Under the pieces are notes generated by a model that was given only the letters and a program-made list of their open reading frames with translations, did not search any database and was not told where the DNA came from. This document shows positions 11,594-21,916 of a stretch of DNA of 64,000 bases, in pieces. Positions within the stretch are counted from its first letter, which is position 1, and each line of letters starts with the position of its first letter. This stretch comes from Laccaria trichodermophora (taxonomy: Eukaryota; Basidiomycota; Agaricomycetes; Agaricales; Hydnangiaceae). The position numbers and the translations under genes are program-made. Where the stretch lies: NCBI GenBank assembly GCA_018417955.1, contig JACTVC010000030.1, positions 62,001 through 126,000 of the forward strand. The letters are read 5' to 3'.

Positions 11594-13330
11594 CACTGTG
11601 GAGCTATGTTTGGTTGTTATTCAACAAAAATTTGGTTGAATTTCCCCTTTCAACTGAAGGTTGGTTGAAATTTAGGTTGAACAAGATCAACCTATTTTTT
11701 TGGTCGATCACCAACCTGAGCCTTCAACCAAAGACTGGTTGATAATAAACAGCATAAGACCCGAAACCTAAGGCATGAAATTCAACCTAAAATAGGTTGA
11801 ATTCCTTCCTTCCTTGAATAATTGCCAATATGTATCTACAGTATCATATTTTGCATCCAAAATGTGTTTACAATTTAATTTTACTTCTATGATTCACAAA
11901 TTATAGCCCTGGGTGCATGCTGGCGCACATTGACGACCAACTGCCATCTCAGAAGTTGCCGTTGACATGTTTGTTTTCCCATTTCGGAAATTTTTTCTTT
12001 CCAAAGCAACTGTCATCTCCCTCTCGACATCTCCTTGGTACATAAACCTGGCGTTGCCTGGCGTGGTCCCCATTGAACGAACACATTGAGAGTGTATGTG
12101 GAATGTTTCAGAGACAGTGGTAGAGGCGTGCATGCTCTCGTCTGTCCTTGTCTGTGCTCATCGTACTCACTCGAGCCCCTTTGTTGCTTTATCTTCAGGC
12201 AGTGTGTCTTTCATCGTCACTTACCCACTTGCCATACTTACACCCTCTTTGTCCCCACTCAGACCACCCATTGTTCCCTCTTCTCTCGTTGGTGTGTGCG
12301 TTGGGCTCCCCTCATCTGTCTTTGCTGTACTCACACACCCTTTAGCCTTCTTCCCCTTCCATGTTCGCCGTTCTCGCCAACACGAACGATGCCAGCATGC
12401 ACAAACAGACAGAGGCAGTGACGACGAGCCGAGGTGAGCTCACCTCCTCCCCTCTCGTTCATCTCTCATAAAATCCAGGTGCCACATCGCCGACAGCGAC
12501 ATGGCACCTGAACGATGAATGACAAGTTTTGGTGATGGCCAAAACTCGTTGTTCACCGTTCGTCATTGTTCTTTGTTTTAGACCATCATGCACGCAACAT
12601 GTACAATAAACTCAAGCGACAATAGCCTCATGCACACTAATGACCCCACGCAACAAAACGACATGCACCACAACCTAGTGCCCACAAACACAAACAACCC
12701 ACCCATGAACATTTGAACATCAACCGCCACATGTGAACGACCACAAACAACACCCAGGGCCCACAAACGATGACCGCCGCCCATGAACAGACAGCCACCC
12801 CCCACCCTCCAATGCCGACGTCACCCATAAACACAACGTCTGCAGAGACAGCGATGACCCCCCCTCACGCACAGACAACGATGATCCCCCATGGACGACG
12901 ATGACCCACCACCCACGAATGACGAGTGCCCACAGATACGCCGATGGTCTTTTTTTTAAATCAGCGTATCAACCCAGTGTATCATTACTAGCAGTAGCAT
13001 GCTGGTGTCCCATCATACAAGCAATATATATGTTTTTATCATAATCACTCCATTATTGGTGAAATATCAACCATTGTCTAAGTTAAAACTGACCAATGAT
13101 AGGTTGAAATTCCTTGGTGGAATTCAACCTTCACTCAGCTGAATATAACTGTATAGCAGCTTCTGAAGGCTTTGGTTGAATTTGGATGTTTTTGGTTGGA
13201 AATCAACAAAAAAAGCACAGGTTGATCACCAACCTAAGGTTGATGAAAATCAACCAAATAACCTGTGAATTTTGACCTACATTAGGCTGAAAAAATAGGT
13301 TGACTTTCAACCATATTTACCTGCATAGTG
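11594..13330. mobile_element. hAT-like non-autonomous element in Gypsy gag zinc knuckle
   Basis: The ends are CACTGTGGAGCTATG on the left and, inverted, CACTATGCAGG on the right, each followed by repeats of GGTTGAA/TCAACC. ATTC is duplicated at 11590-11593 and 13331-13334 (the duplication may be longer but decayed). Removal restores the zinc knuckle CHHCGSGKHWDNECC. The centre (about 12460-12960) is a palindrome followed by an A/C-rich simple-repeat tract also found in the element at 49612-51480. The open frames near 12086-12437 and 12578-12834 look accidental. Confidence 0.7.
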
Positions 13331-14141
13331 ATTCATTATCCCAGTGCTTCCCACTACCACAATGGTGACAAGGCTGAGCTCCTTTTTCCTCAGGGGTCTT
13401 CCCTCTCTGAGAGATGTTAGATTTATCCTTCAGGAATTTAGGAGGCTCTTTTCCTTTGAACAATCCTATCAGGTATTTTTGAGGAGAATGAGTATCCTTA
13501 CTCCAAAATTGGTGGTCCTGTTCATATGACGAGCTTTAGACCCATGCCTACAGCACGGCACTTGCTGGCACTCAGCCATTCCTTCAGCATGGGTCACAGC
13601 TCACCAGGGGCAAGCCCCCTGGACCCCCTAAGACACAATGGAAGCTGACAAACCTTAGTCATCACTGAGTCAGCTGAGTCAGCCTTACTCAGCCATCAAA
13701 AAGGCTAAAAACATTGTGCCCTTCTATATAGATTCCTTCTTGAAAGTTACTTCTGCTGACAGTCTTATAAGATTGTCTTCATGGAACCATATGACTTCCT
13801 GGAACTTGATGGTGTCAACACATAATTGCATCGTTAGTATAGTGTTCCAACTTGCTGGTGTGCCTTCCATGATTTCCAGAATAAGCTCTGAATCTTCTAG
13901 ACTATACACAGTGTTCAGAAGTTCACTTGACATTTCTTTGCCATACCCTGCTTCCCGATAGTACATGCATGTGGCTCTAGCCTTTTGCTTGTCTAACCAT
14001 TTTTGGTTCATGTAGTAGTGACTGATGGCAGCTCTAAGAGTCATCCAAGAAGCTTTGAGTCAATTCCTGTATGATAAAGGTAACAACCAGTACCAACTCT
14101 CTGCTGTGCCTTCTAACCTTTGCAGTACTACAGATCCTAAC
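13331..14141 (-). pseudogene. Gypsy gag, C-terminal half with zinc knuckle
   Basis: On the minus strand: SWYWLLPLSYR near 14060, WLDKQKARATCMYYREAG near 13980, LEDSELILEIMEGTP near 13895, and the zinc knuckle CHHCGSGKHWDNE near 13340-13375. These are the usual order and wording of Agaricomycete Gypsy gag. There are frame changes between blocks, so it is not functional. Confidence 0.8.
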
Positions 14142-14953
14142 TAGTGATTGTCATGGGTTTTGCAACCTGTGCAGGTTGCGGGTAAGGGTACGTATGGGTA
14201 GGGGTACAGGTAGGACATATCTGACCCTTGCTGTACCCATACCCTCAGCAAAGGTTGGTGGGTTACCTGCCTTGTACCACCAGCTTCATCCAGGTTTTCC
14301 ATCAGAGCTCAAATTTGATCAACACTGTTGATCACAGTTGATCACGCTTCTCACCATCCCACAGCACACACTTCTGGCAGCCAACAACAGATGAGTAATG
14401 ACGACGACAGTACAAAATGACAGAAAATTAATGACAACAATGAATGATGGACAACATTCCGGTGAGCCAGCATGACCTCTCTTCCACTCAATGACTGAAA
14501 GGCACTCAGGGCATTCTATCAGCATCAACAACCTTCCTTACATGCTTCTCCACCTCCCTTGTGCAATACTCCACCCATGCACACAGACTCATCTAGGATG
14601 ACCTCAAACCCATCTGCACACATGAAGAATCCTTTGAAGACCTCAAACGCTTCTGGCACACTGTCCACCACAAAGCAGATGATGCAGAGAAGTTTGGGAC
14701 TTGGTTGAGTGTTGTGAGAAGGATGTTGTGTGTCCCTTTCTCTCTTTCTTTTTTTCTCTCTTTGGTTGACTATGAATGAAATAGATTGTACGTGAATATG
14801 GGGGACTGGTAACCTCTGTCACCCTCCCTTTCTCATCCACCCTTCCTTTCTCATCTCCCTTTAACCTCGTATCACTGGGCAGGGTATGGGTTTCTGTGGG
14901 TAAGGGTATGGGTTTAGCTGAAGGTACCCAGGAGTTACCCATGACAATGCCTA
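14142..14953. mobile_element. hAT-like MITE in Gypsy gag
   Basis: The ends are TAGTGATTGTCATGGG on the left and, inverted, TAGGCATTGTCATGGG on the right. The 8-bp duplication ATCCTAAC lies at 14134-14141 and 14954-14961. Removal joins KKIHDQLGS to VVLQRLEGTAES in gag. It has no transposase; repeated GGGTAAGGGTA-type blocks lie inside both ends. Confidence 0.88.
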
Positions 14954-15793
14954 ATCCTAACTGATCATGAATTTTCTTAGAGTAATGTGCAAGGTTGTTT
15001 GAAAGCCACAGAACTATAGTGTCAGTATTACCATTCCACTGAGGCATGTCACTTAGTTTCAGCTTATCTTTGAAATGGACTCCCTTATGTTCTCTAGCTT
15101 TGGGCTTGGCAGTTTCAATACCCTTGTCAAAAGATTCCTCAACACAATTCTTACTTCTCTGGGGAAAATTCCCATAATCGTCTTGATTGTCCCCAACATC
15201 TCTTACCTCATTACTCAGTGGTTCATATCACTGATTTCTATTCTGAAAGATTCAAGTACTTGAACTTTCCCTTTCTAGGTGACTGCAATTTGCTTTCCCA
15301 TGATGTACAGAAAACACCCTGCTTGATCACCTGTATCAGGAAATTCACTGGTTGGCAGTCTGGAATCTCCAAGGACCTCCTTCAGCTTGTTGGTGTGTGG
15401 TGCACAGTGAGGAGTTCCTTCAGGGTGACTTCTTCATAGCCTATTACTCAATTCATCTCCTCCAAAGTTATATAGATTATATTGTTGATGATTCTGCAGA
15501 TCACCTGTTTTGAGCCTTGCTTCGATACAGTCTATCAGTGTTCATTGTCTAGGTTCTGTATTCACTTCACGAATGCTCCTTATTGACAGAGTTGTAGGGA
15601 TAGGAGGAAGATGTGGTGGGTGTGTTGATTACTAGATCAGCTCTTCATGGGGCTTTTGTCAGAAAATTGTAGTGCTTATCAAAGGTGATTAGAAAGGATT
15701 CCACCTCCACCCTAGAACAGACAGTGAGTATTTCATACTCATTTTCAAGGTGAAATTCAGTAATATCGCCCTTTCTTCCCCATAATGGCAATT
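14954..15793 (-). pseudogene. Gypsy gag, middle part
   Basis: On the minus strand 15793-15645 codes LPLWGRKGDITEFHLENE and on to FLTKAP, which continues directly from 25773-25934 (ADGYMVLE) once the LTR element between is removed. Further along come DMPQWNGNTDTIVLWLSNN and HYSKKIHDQLG near 14960-15050. Several frame changes are present. Confidence 0.75.
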
Positions 15794-16168
15794 TGTGAAA
15801 CCGAAGGGCTGATCGGGACTTCTCGACGAAGGCGTGAGTGCGAGATGGCGGCGGAGAATATCCGGGGTACGCGGGAGAGAGATAGTAAAGTGGTGCCACG
15901 AGGCGACACCACGTGGAGGATATCCTGTGACCCAGGAACTGGGGCGCGGTCACCCGGCGCAGGACTCTTGTATCCCGGAGGGGAGGCATAAGGCTGCCTA
16001 GCCGTATAGAAATGGGGTGACTCCGTCCACATGTAATGTATAATGTGGTTGCAAAGTGAGTTTATTATTATATACCGAAAGCTATATAATGAGGAATAAA
16101 CACAAGTAAATACGATGATCCTAGGTCACGCATTGAAGGGTAATAGCATACGCTAGCACACCGTTACA
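15794..16168 (-). repeat. 3' LTR of the young element
   Basis: 375 bp, a direct repeat of 25398-25772. It contains its own copy of the ATG (near 16032) and the first about 80 codons of the reading frame, because the element's ORF starts within the LTR. Confidence 0.92.
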
Positions 16169-16330
16169 AAGCCCCCCCGTGAGATTGGAGCATTGTCCAT
16201 AGGAGCAGGTGTTTCTCATCCCTATAATCTGGATTTACCATATTGGCAATATCCCAGGTCACCTAAATCGGTCTTCTTGTGGTAAAAGTCTTCTTTGATC
16301 TTAGAGTCATTCGTCTTGCCTTCTCCATAC

Positions 16331-19300
16331 TCATGTTACTAGTCTATCCATTATCCCACCCCGAATTGTTCGAGTATCGCCAGCCTTGTCGGCTCTTTTA
16401 GATCCAAGTTCAAAAGTTAAAGATGTTCGTTGAATTGGGTGGCTTGGCACAGCTGATACATCATAGTACAGTCTTAGACGATGGGAGGTTGACAGGGAAC
16501 TTAGTCGCAAGTGGTGATTTTGACTGGTCTTAACTCCCTTTGAATTATCGTAGAGCAGCGGGGACTCAGGTAACAATTCCGTGGTAACCACATGGGAGAT
16601 TAGTGGCTGAAGTGGAACTTGAGCTGTCCTGGAGATTTGACTAGATAGCCACAGATGAAATGTCTGACAAGGAAGAAGAGCAGCAGACAATATGAAGCAG
16701 TAATAGGACGAATGTTTTTTGTAGTACAATGAAGTAGAATGCCTCTGAGGTCTGCGTATCAAATTGAGGTCCGAGGACTGGGTCGGAGCTGGGAACATTG
16801 GTTGCATTGATGAAGCTCCAGAGTTTCTGAAGGACGCGGTGGATGGGGTTTGCGGGCTCATTGTTTCCATAGTAAAGTCTTCTTCCCCTTGCGAAGCCTT
16901 GTGGTTTGACTTTGCCATACAAGTTACCATGGCGGAGTTAAGAACTGCGTGGTTGGACCAGGTCCTGTCGGTCATTAGGGCCGCTGTGCTCGTAATCGCG
17001 CCATTGGCAGCGGGCTCTTGTCCCGATTCTTGAGCAGCGGGTTTACCTATCACGCTCTGAGTCAAAGCTTCGATTCTCCTGTGGTGGTCTTCGACGGCTT
17101 CCTCGGCATTACTTGGACCCAGACAACAATCATCATTACTGTCGCTGTCGTCCCCGGGGACTAAATGGGGGGACTTCAAGAAGGGTAGTTCATCGAGTTT
17201 GAGAAAGGGAGTTCCCTTCGTTATAACTGCAGTTTCGAGCTCTGAACATTCACTGGAACTAGGTAGGGTATGCCGCCCCTGGATTGATCTCTCATAAGTA
17301 TCTTCGAATTGCGAGAGTCCATATTCATTTGAGTCCATTACACGTTTATCGAAGACCTTCAAGTTGAGAGGTCGGAGGGACGAAGTTTGGTAGCCCTCCA
17401 CCTGATTGTGCGAAGCATGTGGTTGGTGATTGATACCGTCCTTAGCTAGGAAACCGCGCCATTGCCTATTAAGACAGGTTGGTCCTACCTTCCTTACTGG
17501 AGGGGACTTGATCTCTGATTGGGGTCGAGTCCATTCTGAGTTATCAAAGGTCTGGATGCAGCGAACGAGAACAATGGTGATCCTTGTTGCACAGGTGCTT
17601 GCCAATCTTAGAGCAGCGAGTCGCACGCGCTCACAGAACCAAGCTTCTCGTTTCATGACATGAGGGAGACTCTCTAAGTAGTGGCCACTTGCTCCTTTCA
17701 CCGTTGCGCTGGGATCCGGCATCCAGGACAGGATTCCTCCTTGATCCTGAGTAATCCAATCAACAGCTAACCAGAATGGTTCGAAACTTCGTAAAAATCT
17801 AATAAACTTAGGAGCGGGCACAGCGGGGCGGTTTCCTGTATTCCATGAGACTCTCTGCGCCATGTTGAAGAGATCACAGTTTTTGTGAATTTGACAAAGA
17901 ATGTCCTTCCTCGTATCGGTTAGTACTTGGTCTAGTCGATTTGACTTGGTGATATAACCATCATAATTTCTTCCAGGATCTGAGGGCGGAACTTTGATGT
18001 CCCTCCAACAATCAGGGGTCAATCCAAGCTTGGGACTATTGCGCGGGTCGCCCGCAGCAGGCAAGATCGTTAATGCCCCTTTTACTTTGACAGAGTCTTG
18101 AATGTCTAAAGGTTCAGGAGAGTGTAGGTAGGATGGGGCATAATCTCTATCTTCAAGCTCTTGAGTCTGTGGTCTTCCCCTGGCGTAGGTGATAGCTAGC
18201 CGGTCTTGGGCCGAGGTAACAGCACTTCTATCAATGCTTCTATGGGTTATCAAGACTTCAATAAGGCATTCAGCAGGTTGGTCAGGTAGAAAAGGCTGAG
18301 GAGGGGGTCTGTTCTTGGGTACTATAGTGCTCATGGAAGTTCTTGGATTAGATCCTGTCAATAGGTTTTGATACAGGGAGTAACTTTTGGAGGGAGAAGG
18401 GTCACGGCTCTTGTACGAATAGACTAGGACGTGGAGCCCACTCGTCTGACTTTTCTTAATTGGGAATTCACAAGCGCGAGGCGTTTGCTTCTCGGTGGTA
18501 TCGAAAATTTCTGCTTGTCTTTCCATTTGTGGGCGGTGAGTGGTAGCAAGCGTGCCAAGGCCACCACAACTTGGAATTACTAATTTCTCCCCTACTATAG
18601 TAGCCCCACGTCTGTCTCGGCCTAGGATGATAATCTCAAGTATCCTTAGGATTGCTGGTAACATGGTTGTCATGGCTATCATCATTATTGGAATGGTTCG
18701 TGACGGAAAATGCATGGGTGGTAGAACTCTCGTATTCTCGTGTTTAGTAGATGGGCAGAAAGACGGTTCTGGTAATCGCGCTATACAGCGGCGGGGTCCT
18801 GTACGAGCACTTCCATATGGGGATTCACGCATCCTACATAGTACATAGCTCACGGGAATCGTAATTTTCTCATGGGATTGTACCCTAGAGTATCGAGGGG
18901 CGAAACTAAGTTCCGCCACCCTATAACCTTCTACAAATTTCTCGCGGATTAACGGGTCCGCTGAATTGCGCAGTTGCAGTCGTCTTGTGCCATCCTCGCT
19001 CCGAGGTGGTTTGGAGTGTTTTGCTCCTATCCGGTGAGTCCAGTGGTCCGTTTTGGAGAACAGTGGGACATCTATAGTTTCTACTTGGACTTCGCGCTTC
19101 TCTTCAGCTGCGAGCTCCCATTGGGTACGAATATTCAAGACTCTCTTTTTACAACTCAGAGTGTCTTTCCAGATGTTCCTAGCGGAAGTATTGGATTCTA
19201 ACATTACAATCCCAACACGGTCGGCTTTGGATGACATGACCATAAATCGACTCTTCTGTTCATGTTTCTCAGCAAGTTTGTAACGATCCAATTGTGAACG

Positions 19301-21157
19301 TGGTCTATGCACAGCTAAGCACCTTGTTTTAGGCGCGATTTCGAGTCTGCAGTGAGCGTGGACAGTCTGACGCTTAGTGGCCCCTCGATGTGCAGATCCA
19401 AGGTCGGGGCGAACGATGAGGATGAGGAGGACGGCCAGCGTTGCCCCCCATACTGCCGCTCGACGGTTAGGGTCTTTGCGAATTCGCGCCTGGACTAAGG
19501 CAGCGTGGTCGATTATGACTTCCTTCTGTTCAGCTCGGCTTACAATCCTATGGGTGGGGTCAGCGTCAGACGCTGCTCCCCAGCTTGCCAATCGGTAGCC
19601 GATGTTATCGTGCGACAGAGGGTTATACAGCAGAGTTTGTAATGACCATGAGAGGGAATCAACCATAGAGCTCCAGACCAGCACAACCCTAAGGTCTGGG
19701 TGAGCGGTTAACACAGCCCCCCACGCTGCCACTCGATGTTTAGCGTTTTCCCGCACTCGGACTAGTTGGGCAGTGTATTGGAGGAGGTCCTCTTTCATGC
19801 CAAGGACTTCAAGTCTCATGGCGACGTGATAGCGTTTAGCCCGTCCCAAAGCTCTGTTTTGGCAAGCGCTCACCCGTTCTACGTGTATAGTGGTTACAAC
19901 CCAAGTAGCGCCCCATCCGCTCAGTGGTCTGACTTCAAGCCGATTCTTGCTAAGTCTCAATGTGGGACACAATAGGATCGGGGTCCGGATTCCTTGCATG
20001 ATCATAGGGAACGTGATTCCATTACGAAGACCCAAGGGTAAACTTCTGGGTGATTGTAATCTTACCAGGTAGCGTAAAGCTAGCTGAGTGAGTCTTGCTA
20101 AGGCGTTGAAGGAAAACGGTAGCACAGTCCGTGTCATCGATAGCATATGTGTAATTTCCGGTTGGCAAGGCATTGGGAATCCGACAAGCATAGATCTTGT
20201 GTCAGGCTTCCGGTAGTCTATGACTAAACCAGTTTTGTTATTTCGGCAGACGACCACCACCAGCCTAACCCGAAATCCCTTTGATCTTGGTTCAGAGGTC
20301 GGATGGGCGCCAAAAGACTGTGGTGAACAAGTTCGCGCTTCTAGTATGAGCCCTATGTAACGTTTAACTATGAAAGTTGCAGCATTTCTGCGCAATCTCT
20401 CAGTTAACTGTTCTCGAAGCTCCTCAGGAGAGTAAGGTTCGAGATGTAGTACCATCTTGTTGTCGTTACTACTTAACAATTCTTTCAAGGCTACCGATGA
20501 CTTTGATTCTCGCGATTCACCATGATCATCCCCGAAGTTGTGATCAGGCTTTAGAGCGTTGACCATCAGATTCTTCGCAATCGTTAACTCTTGAACTCGA
20601 ACTGATGCCAGCATCGCTGAATTTAATGCCCCAACAGACGTGACTGTCTTGTTGGGCTGTTCTCCATTCAGAGTTAAGTTGCTGGCTATCACGAGGCTGG
20701 CATCACATGGGAATCTGATAACTTCGTCGACTCTTACACATCGCAGGAGAGGGCTAGCATTGGCTATGACGATCTTCTTTACTATTTCATTGTCTCGACC
20801 ATCAATTGTCGTGTGAACCGTCGCCCTTTGCGCGTGGTAGGAGCAGTGAGAGGCGTCATTCCTGGTTATCATTCTCCAGTGTTTCTTCTTGCTGATCTTC
20901 TGTGATCCAAAAGGGGTTATTGTTCTCTTGTGAATGAAAGTCAATGTCACAGGAGCCTCTCCGTTTACAGGTCCTATCAGGGTGTTTCGGGTGTTTCGGG
21001 TGGAGGCTGCGGGTATTACGCGCCCTGTGGACCGACCCTTTAACCTTTCGTCATGCTCTATAGCATATGCAGTTTCAAGGTCCTCTCTTATCAAAAGGGA
21101 AACATCCGTATACATCACTACGTAGTATTCAGGTCCAAGGTTGCTGGTTAGACCTTT
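16331..21157 (-). CDS. pol-like segment of the young LTR element, eroded reverse transcriptase
   Basis: 1,608 open codons follow the TGA at 21158; the first Met gives 1,595 residues. Near residues 295-395 a Ty3/Gypsy RT skeleton can be read: LVIDYRK, FPMPCQPEITHML, LPLGLRNG and IMQGI. The D in the finger/palm motif (FDAL becomes FNAL) and the Y-x-D-D box are not visible. Downstream is a degenerate repeat around RVAAWGAVLTAHPD, RLASWGAASDADP and RRAAVWGATLA. A hydrophobic stretch (PIMMIAMTTMLPAILRILEI) lies near residues 840-860. No protease D-T/S-G, RNase H or integrase motif was recognised. An open frame this long in a recently moved element suggests it is coding, but its role is unknown. 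Confidence 0.6.
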   Translation of the reverse strand, partial: KGLTSNLGPEYYVVMYTDVSLLIREDLETAYAIEHDERLKGRSTGRVIPAASTRNTRNTLIGPVNGEAPVTLTFIHKRTITPFGSQKISKKKHWRMITRNDASHCSYHAQRATVHTTIDGRDNEIVKKIVIANASPLLRCVRVDEVIRFPCDASLVIASNLTLNGEQPNKTVTSVGALNSAMLASVRVQELTIAKNLMVNALKPDHNFGDDHGESRESKSSVALKELLSSNDNKMVLHLEPYSPEELREQLTERLRRNAATFIVKRYIGLILEARTCSPQSFGAHPTSEPRSKGFRVRLVVVVCRNNKTGLVIDYRKPDTRSMLVGFPMPCQPEITHMLSMTRTVLPFSFNALARLTQLALRYLVRLQSPRSLPLGLRNGITFPMIMQGIRTPILLCPTLRLSKNRLEVRPLSGWGATWVVTTIHVERVSACQNRALGRAKRYHVAMRLEVLGMKEDLLQYTAQLVRVRENAKHRVAAWGAVLTAHPDLRVVLVWSSMVDSLSWSLQTLLYNPLSHDNIGYRLASWGAASDADPTHRIVSRAEQKEVIIDHAALVQARIRKDPNRRAAVWGATLAVLLILIVRPDLGSAHRGATKRQTVHAHCRLEIAPKTRCLAVHRPRSQLDRYKLAEKHEQKSRFMVMSSKADRVGIVMLESNTSARNIWKDTLSCKKRVLNIRTQWELAAEEKREVQVETIDVPLFSKTDHWTHRIGAKHSKPPRSEDGTRRLQLRNSADPLIREKFVEGYRVAELSFAPRYSRVQSHEKITIPVSYVLCRMRESPYGSARTGPRRCIARLPEPSFCPSTKHENTRVLPPMHFPSRTIPIMMIAMTTMLPAILRILEIIILGRDRRGATIVGEKLVIPSCGGLGTLATTHRPQMERQAEIFDTTEKQTPRACEFPIKKSQTSGLHVLVYSYKSRDPSPSKSYSLYQNLLTGSNPRTSMSTIVPKNRPPPQPFLPDQPAECLIEVLITHRSIDRSAVTSAQDRLAITYARGRPQTQELEDRDYAPSYLHSPEPLDIQDSVKVKGALTILPAAGDPRNSPKLGLTPDCWRDIKVPPSDPGRNYDGYITKSNRLDQVLTDTRKDILCQIHKNCDLFNMAQRVSWNTGNRPAVPAPKFIRFLRSFEPFWLAVDWITQDQGGILSWMPDPSATVKGASGHYLESLPHVMKREAWFCERVRLAALRLASTCATRITIVLVRCIQTFDNSEWTRPQSEIKSPPVRKVGPTCLNRQWRGFLAKDGINHQPHASHNQVEGYQTSSLRPLNLKVFDKRVMDSNEYGLSQFEDTYERSIQGRHTLPSSSECSELETAVITKGTPFLKLDELPFLKSPHLVPGDDSDSNDDCCLGPSNAEEAVEDHHRRIEALTQSVIGKPAAQESGQEPAANGAITSTAALMTDRTWSNHAVLNSAMVTCMAKSNHKASQGEEDFTMETMSPQTPSTASFRNSGASSMQPMFPAPTQSSDLNLIRRPQRHSTSLYYKKHSSYYCFILSAALLPCQTFHLWLSSQISRTAQVPLQPLISHVVTTELLPESPLLYDNSKGVKTSQNHHLRLSSLSTSHRLRLYYDVSAVPSHPIQRTSLTFELGSKRADKAGDTRTIRGGIMDRLVT

Positions 21158-21916
21158 TCATGTCGAACCGTAGAGTTCGGTCTCAACGCATCCTAAAGCT
21201 TTGATTTCTCTTGTCAGATAGTCTAGCTTCATTCTAGTGCTTTCTTGTAAACGAGGCACGTTTGCTAAAGACCTCCGATACCCTTCCGGGTCGAACGTGA
21301 TGAGAGCTCTAGGATTGAGCCAAGTCTTGATCGATTCTGAGTCTGAATTCAAACCGGCTTCAACGAGTCGAGCTATAGTCTTCTGGGATTCCCTTCCAGG
21401 TAGCGTTGGTCGACTCTCGATGGACAGCAGGAGTCCTCGTCCCTGCTCACATATTCGGTCCCCTATCTTCGGTAGGGAAAGTTTGAGAGTTTCTGGGATT
21501 ATATTTAACTTCAATTCCTTGGTCCTCCCTTTGTCCCAACTTCCCTTCTTTTCTCCTCCAATATAGTCAGAGTACACTCGAAGAAGTCTTACATAGAGTA
21601 GCAATGGGACTTGAATAGTAGCCTCGCGCAAGCTTGCAGTGGGCATCACGCGCTTTGCAGCAGCGAGTTTCTCTCTTGAGCATTCCGGTGACAAACATGT
21701 TTCCATTACGAATCGCTTGCATATTTGATCACCCACATAAGCAGGAGTAGAGGCTACGATCTCTGTTGGGATCACTGGGCACAGTGGGTCGGCTATCTCT
21801 TCTTCAGCAGGATCTAAGGGTACGTAGTCATCTCCAAGTAGCTGTATGAGGCAGGGTCTCAAGTCGTTTTGCCCCTTCTGTCTATTGACCTCTTCGCCTG
21901 ATGAACGGTCCTTCCA
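21158..21916 (-). CDS. Middle segment of the young element's frame between two stop codons
   Basis: Between the TAG at 21917-21919 and the TGA at 21158-21160 the same frame stays open for 252 codons; the first Met (21862) gives 234 residues. It reads LIQLLGDDYVPLDPAEEE and later LPGRESQKTIARLVEAGL. No known domain is recognised; its position between gag-like and pol-like parts is where a protease or linker would be expected. It has no independent promoter or intron, so it is more likely part of a polyprotein than a separate gene. Confidence 0.5.
   Translation of the reverse strand, partial: WKDRSSGEEVNRQKGQNDLRPCLIQLLGDDYVPLDPAEEEIADPLCPVIPTEIVASTPAYVGDQICKRFVMETCLSPECSREKLAAAKRVMPTASLREATIQVPLLLYVRLLRVYSDYIGGEKKGSWDKGRTKELKLNIIPETLKLSLPKIGDRICEQGRGLLLSIESRPTLPGRESQKTIARLVEAGLNSDSESIKTWLNPRALITFDPEGYRRSLANVPRLQESTRMKLDYLTREIKALGCVETELYGST

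Noticed and set aside
12086..12834. ORFs of 65-113 codons in both strands
   Set aside because: They come from low-complexity, strand-skewed sequence inside a non-autonomous transposon; all frames are open and none has a known domain.
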